NCBI RefSeq assembly: GCF_046244385.1
Contig: NZ_CP176366.1
Location: 1,426,001-1,490,000, forward strand
From: Methanospirillum stamsii
GTDB taxonomy: Archaea > Halobacteriota > Methanomicrobia > Methanomicrobiales > Methanospirillaceae
Direction of reading: 5' to 3'
Length of the DNA stretch: 64,000 nt
Shown: positions 51,992 through 61,136 of the stretch, in pieces
Position numbering within the stretch: the first letter of the stretch is position 1
How the letters are laid out: each line of letters begins with the position of its first letter
Position numbers and translations under genes: made by a program
Notes under the pieces: generated by a model
Seen by the model: only the letters and a program-made list of their open reading frames with translations
Told to the model about the DNA's origin: nothing
The model's database searches: none

Positions 51992-53004
51992 ATTATCATC
52001 TGACATTAATCGTGCTGCTCCTTGCAGCAGTAAGTATCATCTCAATTTCTTCAGGAGAAGTTGTTTCAATCGCGCCCATCAGTATTCAGGCAGGAACTCA
52101 GGGAAATGCTGATATTACCCTTGACTCAGTCCCTGCAGGATTATCTGGATACCGGATGACCGTATCATCAGATAATCCGGCAGTTGTGACAGTAACCGGG
52201 GTATCATTTCCAAAATGGGCATCTCTTTCCGAGGCAGTACCAGGAGAGAGTGGCTCATTTGCATTGAGCGCCATTGATCTGAACAGTGAAGTGGAGAAAG
52301 GAGCAGGCAGTATCACTCTTGCAACCCTGAACATCCAGGCATCAGGTGCAGGGAGTGCACAGATAACAATGGGCGGAGTGCAGATAGATGATGATTCAGG
52401 AAATCCGGTCCAGGCAGAGATAAAGCCAGGTACGGTTACCATTCCCGGATCAACACCGGTCCCGACATCTGTTCCAACAGTAATGCCAACGCTTACTCCT
52501 ACATCAAGTCCGCAGGAAAACAAAATAACCCTGAACACGGGATGGAACCTCGTTAATATTCCCGTGGAACTCTCCGAAGGATCAAACACTGCTGAGATAT
52601 TCAGGAATGTACAAAGTGCAGGTCATTCCATCCTGGCATATGACAGTTCATCCGGATGGGTTACCGTTGGCAAAAATGACCCTCTCACCCCCATGACCGG
52701 GTACTGGATTTACACCACAACACCCCTGAGTGTTTCCCTCTCGGTGAAGGGCGTTCCTACCGGATCGAAATCTCTTGCTACCGGATGGAACCTTGCGGGA
52801 ATTAGTGGCACCAGTCCCCGTTCGGCTGATGTTGCGCTTTCAGGTCTTTCATCATGGACATACATCATACCATATGACAGTTCTGCACAAAAATATCGGG
52901 ATGCAGGCATCAGGGGAAACACAAATGCACCGGTAATACTTGAACCATACGAGGCATTCTGGATATACCTGAACTCACCAGGAACCCTTTCCCCATCATC
53001 ATAA
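51988..53004 (+). CDS. Secreted cohesin-like protein with two GWNL repeats
   Basis: 338 aa. Signal peptide (LIVLLLAAVSIISISSG); cohesin-like beta-sandwich at about 25-150 (ISIQAGTQGNADITLDSVPA, YRMTVSSDNPAVVTVTG, SITLATLNIQASG); Pro/Thr linker; then two copies of an approximately 75-residue module, NTGWNLVNIP to GYWIY and ATGWNLAGIS to AFWIY. The cohesin call is by pattern, not by search. It is translationally coupled to the dockerin gene and could be its binding partner. No C-terminal anchor is seen. Confidence 0.68.
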   Translation: MNYHLTLIVLLLAAVSIISISSGEVVSIAPISIQAGTQGNADITLDSVPAGLSGYRMTVSSDNPAVVTVTGVSFPKWASLSEAVPGESGSFALSAIDLNSEVEKGAGSITLATLNIQASGAGSAQITMGGVQIDDDSGNPVQAEIKPGTVTIPGSTPVPTSVPTVMPTLTPTSSPQENKITLNTGWNLVNIPVELSEGSNTAEIFRNVQSAGHSILAYDSSSGWVTVGKNDPLTPMTGYWIYTTTPLSVSLSVKGVPTGSKSLATGWNLAGISGTSPRSADVALSGLSSWTYIIPYDSSAQKYRDAGIRGNTNAPVILEPYEAFWIYLNSPGTLSPSS

Positions 53005-53068
53005 AACAAAATCCTATATTTTTACAGAACCTTTTATTATAAGAAATCTGGATAGGAGACCTAAGGAA

Positions 53069-53590
53069 ATGTACTATAAAATCGGAGCATGCCTCCTTTT
53101 AGTTACTCTCCTGGTAGCCGGTGTTCATGCAATTCCCCCGCTGCCATACGAGTTTTATGGAAATGTCACCGTAAACGGAACAGATGCTGATGCCGGAGTT
53201 GTCATTCTCGCAAAAATTAACGGGACTGAAGTAGGGAATATTACGACAACCACAACCGGAATTTATGGAGGGCCTGCTACCTTTGACCGGCGACTTGTAG
53301 TAAATGGTGCTGAAGAACAGATAGGTGAATACATAACGTTCTGGATCGGTGATTTGCAGGCAGCGCAGAAGGTAAAACTCTATGCCGGAGAATCACAGCA
53401 TCTTGATCTGTCTTTTACTCCCGGAGAAGAGGGCAGTATTGATGCATCCGTTGTTCCATCTCAGAGCGGAACCATTGCAGATGTTCCAACAGACAGTGAA
53501 ACACCTGGGCCTACCTCAACACAGGCACCGTTACTAATAGCCCCGATTGTCGCCGGACTTGCGATTTTCCTGTTATACCGGAGAGAGTAA
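53069..53590 (+). CDS. Small surface protein with C-terminal membrane anchor
   Basis: 173 aa. Signal peptide (ACLLLVTLLVAGVHA), a domain of about 100 residues with EFYGNVTVNGTDADAGVVI and later DLSFTPGEEG (a carboxypeptidase-regulatory or DUF-like beta-sandwich), then a Ser/Thr/Pro stalk and a C-terminal helix (LLIAPIVAGLAIFLLYRRE). It lies 64 bp behind the cohesin-like gene and may anchor that assembly to the cell surface. Confidence 0.65.
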   Translation: MYYKIGACLLLVTLLVAGVHAIPPLPYEFYGNVTVNGTDADAGVVILAKINGTEVGNITTTTTGIYGGPATFDRRLVVNGAEEQIGEYITFWIGDLQAAQKVKLYAGESQHLDLSFTPGEEGSIDASVVPSQSGTIADVPTDSETPGPTSTQAPLLIAPIVAGLAIFLLYRRE

Positions 53591-53621
53591 ACAGGGCCAT
53601 TATCCTTTTTCCATCTCTCTT

Positions 53622-53640
53622 TTATGTAAACGATACATAA
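53622..53640 (+). promoter_or_regulatory. Inverted repeat at the thioredoxin-reductase promoter
   Basis: TTATGTA (53622-53628) and TACATAA (53634-53640) are exact inverted copies with a 5-bp centre. The left arm is about 25 bp upstream of ATG 53650, where TATA of a leaderless gene would lie, and the right arm covers the transcription-start side. Confidence 0.4.
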
Positions 53641-53649
53641 CTATCACAT

Positions 53650-54804
53650 ATGCCTGAGGTTACAGTTTATTCTACTCAGAACTGTCCTTACTGTCGGCTT
53701 GTTAAAGCATTTCTTGACCGGAATAATGTGCCCTACCGATCAATAGACGTGGGTATTGACCGGAAAGCAGCCAAAGAAATGGTTGAACTATCTGGACAAT
53801 ACGGGGTTCCGGTTATCGTGGCCGGGGATGAAGTAGTCATCGGATTTGATACTGACCGGCTTCGTGAACTGTTTGCCGCGGATAAAAAAACTGATCTGTT
53901 TGATGTTATTATCAGCGGGGCCGGGCCGGCCGGACTTACAGCAGCCCTCTATTGTGTCAGAAAAAACCTGAGGACCCTGATCATCTCTCCAGATATTGGA
54001 GGCCAGGCTCTTGAGAGCTGGAATATTGAAAATTACATGGGTTATCGGATGATCACCGGTGATAATCTCATATCAAAATTTGAGGAACAGATCCGGGAAC
54101 TTGAGATAAGAATAGAACTGGACGAAGTTAACTCTCTCCTCCCGGTTTCCGGAGGTTTTGCGGTTAAAACAGTTTCAAATATGGAATATAAGGGAAAAAC
54201 CGTTATCCTTGCCCAGGGGAAAAAACCCAAAAAGCTTGGAGCACCTCGTGAAGAGCAGTTCATCGGCAGAGGTCTTTCGGTCTGTGCAACCTGTGACGGG
54301 CCGATATTTCATGATAAAGTAGTCGGGGTTGTTGGTGGCGGTAATTCTGCACTCACAACCGCTATTGAGATGAGTGGTATCGCTAAAGAAGTTCACCTTA
54401 TTGTCAGAAGCAGTATCCGGGCAGATAGTATCTATAGGACGCAGTTCGAGCAGAAAAAGAATATCATCACTCACATTGGATTCGAAGTATCTGAACTTTT
54501 AGGAGATGACCGGTTATCCGGAATAGTAATAAAAAAGAAGGATACCGAAGAGACAAAAACCCTGAATATGGATGGCCTGTTTACTGAAATCGGATGGATA
54601 CCCAATACTTCCTTTGTTGAAGGGCTTTTGAAACTGAATGATCAGAAAGAGATTGAGATTGATATCAACTGCAGGACAAGTGCCCCCGGAATATTTGCTG
54701 CCGGAGATGTTACCAGTATTACCGGAAAACAGATTATTATTGCCTGCGGAGAAGGCGCAAAAGCAGCTCTTTCAGCGTTTGATTACCTGATGACGAGATC
54801 GTAA
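53650..54804 (+). CDS. Glutaredoxin-thioredoxin reductase fusion
   Basis: 384 aa. Residues 1-80 are a glutaredoxin/NrdH-like domain with redox pair CPYC (Cys12, Cys15) and cis-Pro in YGVPVIV. Residues 85-384 are a thioredoxin reductase: FAD loop SGAGPAGLTAA, redox pair CATC (Cys212, Cys215), nucleotide loop VVGGGNSALT and the FAD-binding FAAGDVT near the end. The enzyme should pass electrons from flavin to its own glutaredoxin domain. The electron donor (NADPH or F420H2) is not clear from sequence. Confidence 0.92.
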   Translation: MPEVTVYSTQNCPYCRLVKAFLDRNNVPYRSIDVGIDRKAAKEMVELSGQYGVPVIVAGDEVVIGFDTDRLRELFAADKKTDLFDVIISGAGPAGLTAALYCVRKNLRTLIISPDIGGQALESWNIENYMGYRMITGDNLISKFEEQIRELEIRIELDEVNSLLPVSGGFAVKTVSNMEYKGKTVILAQGKKPKKLGAPREEQFIGRGLSVCATCDGPIFHDKVVGVVGGGNSALTTAIEMSGIAKEVHLIVRSSIRADSIYRTQFEQKKNIITHIGFEVSELLGDDRLSGIVIKKKDTEETKTLNMDGLFTEIGWIPNTSFVEGLLKLNDQKEIEIDINCRTSAPGIFAAGDVTSITGKQIIIACGEGAKAALSAFDYLMTRS

Positions 54805-54850
54805 GAAACTAATCAAATTCTCCTAAGGTCAATTTTTTATTTAATAATTT

Positions 54851-56632
54851 ATGCTGGATATATTATTTTTTTATTTGTGGTTTTTTCTTTGGATTATTGC
54901 AGTTATTGGAATTGGCAAAAGTATATACAAATTATTCAATATTAAAAATTTAATTGAATATCAACAATTTGAATTTGGAATTGTTGGAATCGCAATAATA
55001 ATAATAATTGTTGGATTTGTAAATTTCTGGGATGGTTTTTCTTTGACATGTTCACTAATTCTGTTTCTTTGTGGACTATCGGGATTTTTCTTTTTTTATC
55101 CCCGAAAAAAATTTTCATTAAATTCAATAAAAAAAGAAATATTCCTTGGATCAATAATTTTTTGTGCAATTCTTACTTGGTTTCATCCAATTCATGATAC
55201 AGGGGGTTACCATTTTACTGCGATAAATTGGATCATCACTCAACAAATACCGTTTGGTCTTGCAAATTTATATTCAAGACTTGGATTTAATACAACCTGG
55301 TTTTTAGGAGAGGCATGCTTTGAACAATTGGTTTTCTTTTTTCACCGACCTCTCTTTATTATGAATGGAATGCTTCTTTTCTTATATAGTTCGGTGATAA
55401 TTTCAATATTCAACCATTCATTTAAAGACAATAAAAATATGAGTTGTTTTGAAAAAATTCAAACCACTTTCCAATATCTTACAGCAGGAGAAATGTTTTT
55501 AATTCTCTCAATCTTTCCGGTAATATTAATGACGGGATACTTCATTTCAACTGCATCGCCAGATTTTCCAGTATTTATTTTAATTATAATGATATTTGCT
55601 TTTAGCATTCAATTAATTAATAAAAAACTATCTGGCATTTCCTGGTATAATCAGATTTTGTTTATAGGATTTTTAATTTTTTTTGTATTATCAATTAAAA
55701 CATCATCAATCCCCCTTGTTTTTTTCCTTGTTGGATTGATTTTTATCAAAGCTATTTTTAATAAAAATGGACTAAAGAATAACTTTCATACATTAAAAAA
55801 TTTTTCACACACAAAAACCACATTTTTATTTTTTGCAATCATAGCATCATTAATTGTAATTTTTTTATTAAGAGGGCTTATTTTATCAGGTAATCCACTG
55901 TTCCCGATGAATACTCCTATTCAATTTAATCTACCATGGAATGTACCGAAAGAAATCACAATTGAGACGATGAATGAAGTAATTATTCCTGCTCGTCTCT
56001 ATACAAATAATGATTTATCATTATTATCTGACATGAAATGGGTCTTTCCATGGTCAATAGTATTTATTAAAAAAAATATTACTCTGTTAGTAATCTGGAT
56101 GACAACAATTGTAAGTATTATCACTTTCCTTATCAATGAAAGGCCATTAAATATTAAAAGGCTAAATATTATCGAAATTCAAAAAATTTTAATTTTTTTT
56201 AGTTTGATAATTGCATTAGTATTCTGGTTTTTTTCTGCTCCAGATCCTAGATTTGGATATGGTTTTCTCTATGCTTTACCTTTATTTCTCATTGTTTTTC
56301 CAATTGTTGGAAAAGAACAACCGAATCCTAGATGGTTTGTAAATCTTATCTCTAGGATCCTCTGTTTTTATTTAGTTATGGTTGGACTGCTGATCATTGC
56401 CATGTTTGTAATATGGGGATTTACGATTCCCCATTATCCTGATATATCTTATAGTCTTGAAAAATCCGCAAATGATGAATTGATCTTTTTTTCACATTCA
56501 TGGGACCAAATCTGGGACATGCCTCTCCCAAATACTCCAGAGGACATATATTCTAAAATAATTATTGAAAAAAATCCAAATAACAAAGGTTATCATATGT
56601 TTTCGTTTAACAATAGTTTATTGAGATCATAA
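54851..56632 (+). CDS. Polytopic membrane protein, LIC_10190-like, AT-rich gene
   Basis: 593 aa with about twelve hydrophobic segments and a motif region after helix 3-4: HDTGGYHFTAINWIITQQIP and PFGLANLYSRLGFNTTWF. That pattern resembles the LIC_10190 family of membrane proteins and, more remotely, GT-C glycosyltransferases, where an Asp in the first external loop is catalytic. The gene is very AT-rich (poly-A/T codons, AAA/ATT/TTA heavy) unlike its neighbours. It stands alone 46 bp after the reductase. Function in surface glycan synthesis is a guess. Confidence 0.65.
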   Translation: MLDILFFYLWFFLWIIAVIGIGKSIYKLFNIKNLIEYQQFEFGIVGIAIIIIIVGFVNFWDGFSLTCSLILFLCGLSGFFFFYPRKKFSLNSIKKEIFLGSIIFCAILTWFHPIHDTGGYHFTAINWIITQQIPFGLANLYSRLGFNTTWFLGEACFEQLVFFFHRPLFIMNGMLLFLYSSVIISIFNHSFKDNKNMSCFEKIQTTFQYLTAGEMFLILSIFPVILMTGYFISTASPDFPVFILIIMIFAFSIQLINKKLSGISWYNQILFIGFLIFFVLSIKTSSIPLVFFLVGLIFIKAIFNKNGLKNNFHTLKNFSHTKTTFLFFAIIASLIVIFLLRGLILSGNPLFPMNTPIQFNLPWNVPKEITIETMNEVIIPARLYTNNDLSLLSDMKWVFPWSIVFIKKNITLLVIWMTTIVSIITFLINERPLNIKRLNIIEIQKILIFFSLIIALVFWFFSAPDPRFGYGFLYALPLFLIVFPIVGKEQPNPRWFVNLISRILCFYLVMVGLLIIAMFVIWGFTIPHYPDISYSLEKSANDELIFFSHSWDQIWDMPLPNTPEDIYSKIIIEKNPNNKGYHMFSFNNSLLRS

Positions 56633-56684
56633 GGAGAAAATTTCTAACTTTTTTTGAAATATCGTTTCGAATTTGAAAAACCAG

Positions 56685-57947
56685 TCAAAAATCTTTGTAA
56701 AATAACACAATTCGGTTTGTATTCGTACCTGTTGACATATTATTCACTCCCCAGATGTTTGCAGTCTTGGTAAAGTCCTGCTGGTTGATAATTACTGCTG
56801 TGCAGGAAAAACCGGCAGAAATCCCCAAGGGGATCACATGTTCATCCAGTCTGACCGAGCCATTCCGGACTTCGCCCACCTCAAACGCAACATATCCCCC
56901 GGGCCTGGTAATCCTGAATAACTCCCTGAAGACATCCCGCATGATTCCTTCCCAGTCTGTAAGTTTCCTGGTGGTGGATATTTTTTTCCCGACTAATTCT
57001 GCATCCAGACCATTAAACCAACATCGAAGCCAGTTGTCGGCTGCATACTGTACAATATCCAAAAAGGGAGGGGATGTCACGGTCAGGGACACGGTATTAT
57101 CCAAAATTTCGGGAGTATTTCGTGCATCTTTTGTCAGGAAGAGCGATGATGGTGCTACTTTTGAAAGGTTCTCTTTCTGTCTTTCGCTAATCCCCTGCAG
57201 TAATGATCTGGTTTTTTTCAGGATTATCTCCCGGACATCGCGGTATGGGGGAGTCTGGCTGCGGTCCCGGTTTATGGTAATCTGGCGTTCAGGTGATACT
57301 GCCTGGTTTGGTGGAAGGGTATAAACGGAAAAAAACCCGGGTGAGTGGCCGGATAACCGATTTGTTGCAACCATCCTGATCCATCGATCCGTCATATCGC
57401 ACTTCTCCTTTTCCTCCTGTTCAAGGATATATGCGCGAAGACTGCACAGAGTCCTCAATGTATCAGGGTGGTAAAACATCGAGAGATCCATCTCACTGGA
57501 AACGGAATTGAGGTCAGGGATTGCATAAAGCCGTGCCCTGATGTCTTCATATGCCGGAGGGCTTAACCGGGCTTCGGTCAGGATGCGGGAGAGCGGATTG
57601 ATATCATTTGAGATGACCAAACGACCCAGGAGGGCAGCCTCAAGGGGGGTTGTTCCCCGGCCGGCGAAGGGATCATAAATGATATCATCCGGTTCGGTCA
57701 GAAGGGTTATAAAAAACCGGGGAAGTTGGGGTTTAAAACAGGCTCTATACGAGATCTCCTGTAATTTAGATGCCTGTCGTTGTCGCGCAGTCCAGAACTC
57801 ACCAATGTACCTGCAACACTCTACATCCTGAATATGAAGGAGATCACACTGTGTCTCCTTCGCCGCGGTCAGGGTGGTCTGACCATCCTGGGAAGGAAGC
57901 CTGAAATTTTGCAGGTAATCATGCACATATGAAGTGGAACGATTCAT
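56685..57947 (-). CDS. SAM-dependent DNA methyltransferase (N4-cytosine/N6-adenine type)
   Basis: 420 aa from ATG 57947, which leaves 1 bp after the tfrB stop. Motif I is YDPFAGRGTTPLEAAL (about 92-105) and motif IV is VTSPPFLDIVQYAADNW (about 290), with about 190 residues between them, so motif I precedes motif IV as in alpha-type enzymes. SPP-F/Y favours N4-cytosine or N6-adenine amino methylation. No restriction enzyme or specificity subunit is adjacent. An RNA substrate cannot be excluded. Confidence 0.75.
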   Translation of the reverse strand: MNRSTSYVHDYLQNFRLPSQDGQTTLTAAKETQCDLLHIQDVECCRYIGEFWTARQRQASKLQEISYRACFKPQLPRFFITLLTEPDDIIYDPFAGRGTTPLEAALLGRLVISNDINPLSRILTEARLSPPAYEDIRARLYAIPDLNSVSSEMDLSMFYHPDTLRTLCSLRAYILEQEEKEKCDMTDRWIRMVATNRLSGHSPGFFSVYTLPPNQAVSPERQITINRDRSQTPPYRDVREIILKKTRSLLQGISERQKENLSKVAPSSLFLTKDARNTPEILDNTVSLTVTSPPFLDIVQYAADNWLRCWFNGLDAELVGKKISTTRKLTDWEGIMRDVFRELFRITRPGGYVAFEVGEVRNGSVRLDEHVIPLGISAGFSCTAVIINQQDFTKTANIWGVNNMSTGTNTNRIVLFYKDF

Positions 57948-57948
57948 A

Positions 57949-59397
57949 TCATAGTTCGGTCGGCTTTTTCCCAAGCGCCTCAACCAGTACAGTCATGAGG
58001 TTTTTCACCGGCCGGTCACTGTGTTCCTGGATGTGATATTCGCAGAAGGGGCAGATGGTAACGACAACATCTGCACCGGTTTTATTGATTTCAGCCCTTC
58101 GTAATTCACCCAGCGCTGCTGCTTCATCGGGCATCCCTGACCTGACACCTCCACCGGACCCACAACAGTAAGCAGGCATCTCAACAAATTTATCAACCGC
58201 TGTTACCAGGATTTCCCGGGGTTCACGGGTAATCTGTTGTCCATTCTTGAGATGACAGGGATCATGATAGGTTGCGGTGATCGGGACTTTGGTCAGAGGA
58301 GGAAGGCCAGTCTCTGATAGAATCTCCGACACGTCCTTTACTTCAAAAGGAGTGTCATAGTCATTTTTGAGTGTTGCACCACAACCGGCACACATTGTCA
58401 TTACGGTGGTAATTCCCCTCTCCTGAAATGCCCGGATATTCTTGTCCTTTAACTCATCGATGAATGATGTCTGTCCGGTTCTGATAAGAGGCGACCCACA
58501 ACAGACCTGGGTTTTGGGAATGATTACCCTGATACCTGCATGTCGCATAACCTCAAGCATATCCATGGCCCGCTCAGGAAGCCGGGCATTAAACATACAA
58601 CCGCAGAAAAAACCAACCTCCCGTTTGACTTCCCCATAGGGTTCAATGACCTCATCAACAAGGTCCAGGAAGGTATGTTTGCCTGATTCTACCGATCTTC
58701 CGGTGGTCCTGACAAGTTCTGCAACCTCCTGGTGCCTTGGAAGTGTCAGTCCCTCGCGGTTGGCAATCTCACGGAGTTTTTCTATTGCCTTTCCCGGAGT
58801 CTCGATATTTTTAGGACAGACACGCCAGCACCGGTTACAACTGGTACAGGTAAAAAGGCCCTGTGTGATCGCCTCACGGATCCGGTTTCCCGGTTCTCTT
58901 GGATCAAGAGCTATTCGCATTTGTGACCTCATGGAAGTCGGGCCCAGAAAATCAGTAACCCGCATAGCCGGACAGACCGAAACACAGGAAAGACATTCAA
59001 TGCAATCGCGCAGGGGTTTTATCTTTGAAACATCTTCCAGGGTAGGCAGTGTACCACATTCGGAAGAATGAAAACGGGGAATCGCATTAATTCCCGGAAC
59101 AAGATCGACCATCAGATCTTTTATTACCGGAAGGTTAAGTGGCTCGATGACCATTCCATCAGACGCTTCTTTCGTGCAGGCAAGAGCAGGTTCTCCATTG
59201 ACCCTGACCGCACAACTTCCGCACTGACCTGCATGACAACTTGAACGGTATGCAAGCGTTGGATCAAGCGTGTGTATCTTATCCAGAACATGCAGAACAC
59301 GCGCCCCTTCCTCCATCTCCACAGTCCAGGATTCCATTCTGGGCTCTTCATCAGTGTCCGGATTAAAACGGGAGATGGTTACGGTTATATTCATCAT
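57949..59397 (-). CDS. tfrB: Thiol:fumarate reductase subunit B
   Basis: 482 aa. Plant-type 2Fe-2S binding cysteines CHAGQCGSC and a later C; two 4Fe-4S motifs (CIECLSCVSVCP, CTSCNRCWRVCP); then two CCG domains (FFCGCMFN to QVCCGSP, and CAGCGATL to YCCGSGGG) of the heterodisulfide-reductase HdrB type. TfrB oxidises coenzyme M plus coenzyme B thiols to the heterodisulfide and sends electrons to TfrA. The N-terminal 4 bp overlap tfrA. Confidence 0.94.
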   Translation of the reverse strand: MMNITVTISRFNPDTDEEPRMESWTVEMEEGARVLHVLDKIHTLDPTLAYRSSCHAGQCGSCAVRVNGEPALACTKEASDGMVIEPLNLPVIKDLMVDLVPGINAIPRFHSSECGTLPTLEDVSKIKPLRDCIECLSCVSVCPAMRVTDFLGPTSMRSQMRIALDPREPGNRIREAITQGLFTCTSCNRCWRVCPKNIETPGKAIEKLREIANREGLTLPRHQEVAELVRTTGRSVESGKHTFLDLVDEVIEPYGEVKREVGFFCGCMFNARLPERAMDMLEVMRHAGIRVIIPKTQVCCGSPLIRTGQTSFIDELKDKNIRAFQERGITTVMTMCAGCGATLKNDYDTPFEVKDVSEILSETGLPPLTKVPITATYHDPCHLKNGQQITREPREILVTAVDKFVEMPAYCCGSGGGVRSGMPDEAAALGELRRAEINKTGADVVVTICPFCEYHIQEHSDRPVKNLMTVLVEALGKKPTEL

Positions 59398-61016
59398 GCC
59401 TTCCTCCGCTCGATGGTAGCCCCGGTCCTTGTCAGAATGGTATGGCCAAAAGGTGAACTCTGGTTATCCCAGTCCTGTATTACATCGGTTCTGACATGTG
59501 CACCACGTGATTCTTCCCGGAGAAGTGCACCGGTCACAATCAGTCTTGCAGTATCTATCATATTCCTGGTCGTGCAGCAGGAGATAAACCCGGAAGGATC
59601 AACCGCTTTGAGTTTTTTCCGGGAAAGAGCATCAAGTGCTATTCTGGTCTCTTCAAGCATTTTCTTTGTTCTGAAAATTCCTGCCCCATGCCACATGATT
59701 CTCTGGAGATCGAATTTTACCATGTCAGGAGAAACATCTCCCGTAAGATACCCTTCAAGCATCATTTTTGCAGAATCAACCTGTTCCTGGTTTGAATTAA
59801 TTTCATGTTCAGGTTCTGTTCCTGCCATAGATCCTGCACGTTTTCCAAAGACCTGTGTCTCTGCCAGTGCATTGCCACCAAGACGGTTTGCTCCGTGAAC
59901 ACCACCGGCAGCTTCACCGCATGCATAAAGACCGGGAAGTGTAGTCTGGCAGAAGGGATCGATGCGTAGTCCACCCATGATGTGGTGGGCAGTCGGCGCC
60001 ACTTCCATCGGTTCTGTCCGAATGTCCACACCGTACTTCAGAAACTGTTCCAGCATTACCGGAAGTCTTTCTTCTATTTGTTTTGCCGGAAGGTGAGAAA
60101 CGTCAAGCCAGACACCGCCATGCGGTGTCCCCCGCCCTTCCTGGATCTCCGTTGCACAGGCACGTGCTACTACATCCCGTGTAGAGAGTTCCATCCGGTC
60201 GGGATCGTATTTTTCCATGAACCGTTCACCCAGGGAATTTTTCAGAACACCTCCCTCCCCGCGAACTGCTTCTGTAACCAGTCTTCCCCGTGCATCCCAG
60301 GGATATACTGCACCGGTGGGATGGAACTGTACCTGTTCCATATCGATAAGCTCAGCGCCTGCGCGCCACGCCATTGCATAGCCGTCACCAGTCCCGCTGG
60401 TGGAATTTGTCGAGATATCGTATACCCGTGTTCCACCACCGGTTGCAATCACGGTTGCATCGGCAATAAAAACATACAATTTTCCTTTCCGATCAAGCCC
60501 AAAAGCTCCGATAACTCTCCCCTGTGATAGGATGAGATCAAATACTGAAATCTCATGATACACCTTGACAGAGGTTTGTGAAAGTCGCTCCATCAGGGTT
60601 ATCATCATCTCATGGCCGGTCCGGTCTCCTGCATAACAGGTCCGGGGAAAGCACTGGCCTCCAAATGGGCGCTGACAAAGAGTACACGAATCAGTGACAT
60701 CAAAAACGGCACCCCATGCAATAAGGTCATTTATACGCGCCGGGGCCTCTTCTGTCAGGACTCGAACCAGTTCAGGATCGTTGAGATAAGCGCCACCTTT
60801 CATGGTGTCTGCAAAATGATCAGAGACATTATCTGCCTCATTCATCACCGCATTAAACCCTCCTTCAGCCATGATGGTGCACCCTCCCTTCCCGACAATT
60901 GTCCGTGATAATAACACACAGGTTCCAGAGCCGGAAGCTTCGATGGCAGCCCGGACACCTGCACCCCCGCTCCCAATGACCAGAACATGGGATCGGATGA
61001 ACTCCTGATTCTGCAT
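59394..61016 (-). CDS. tfrA: Thiol:fumarate reductase subunit A
   Basis: 540 aa flavoprotein from ATG 61016 (GTG 61025 is an alternative). FAD-binding VLVIGSGGAGVRAAIEA, His-flavin region GKGGCTIMAEGGFNAVM, active-site blocks HPTGAVYPWDARGRLVTEA and TAHHIMGGLRID, and GLYACGEAAGGVHGANRLGG match fumarate reductase/succinate dehydrogenase flavoproteins. With TfrB it reduces fumarate to succinate in the cytoplasm, for biosynthesis. Its start region overlaps a TATA-like tatata. Confidence 0.95.
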   Translation of the reverse strand: MQNQEFIRSHVLVIGSGGAGVRAAIEASGSGTCVLLSRTIVGKGGCTIMAEGGFNAVMNEADNVSDHFADTMKGGAYLNDPELVRVLTEEAPARINDLIAWGAVFDVTDSCTLCQRPFGGQCFPRTCYAGDRTGHEMMITLMERLSQTSVKVYHEISVFDLILSQGRVIGAFGLDRKGKLYVFIADATVIATGGGTRVYDISTNSTSGTGDGYAMAWRAGAELIDMEQVQFHPTGAVYPWDARGRLVTEAVRGEGGVLKNSLGERFMEKYDPDRMELSTRDVVARACATEIQEGRGTPHGGVWLDVSHLPAKQIEERLPVMLEQFLKYGVDIRTEPMEVAPTAHHIMGGLRIDPFCQTTLPGLYACGEAAGGVHGANRLGGNALAETQVFGKRAGSMAGTEPEHEINSNQEQVDSAKMMLEGYLTGDVSPDMVKFDLQRIMWHGAGIFRTKKMLEETRIALDALSRKKLKAVDPSGFISCCTTRNMIDTARLIVTGALLREESRGAHVRTDVIQDWDNQSSPFGHTILTRTGATIERRKA

Positions 61017-61136
61017 TATATACACGTCACAATCAGAACCTCTTTGAAGTTTCTATAGAATCCGGATCCATGCAGGTAATCCCTCAGCATCCCTTTTGAG
61101 AAAATAAGACACATAGTAACGGAGAGTTAGAGCCGC

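Noticed and set aside
56755..57324. Open frame of 189 codons opposite the methyltransferase gene.
   Set aside because: The methyltransferase motifs on the minus strand are clear; the antisense frame is a shadow.
59982..60527. Long open frame of 181 codons opposite tfrA.
   Set aside because: tfrA is a certain gene here; the antisense frame is Cys-rich and looks like a codon-bias shadow.
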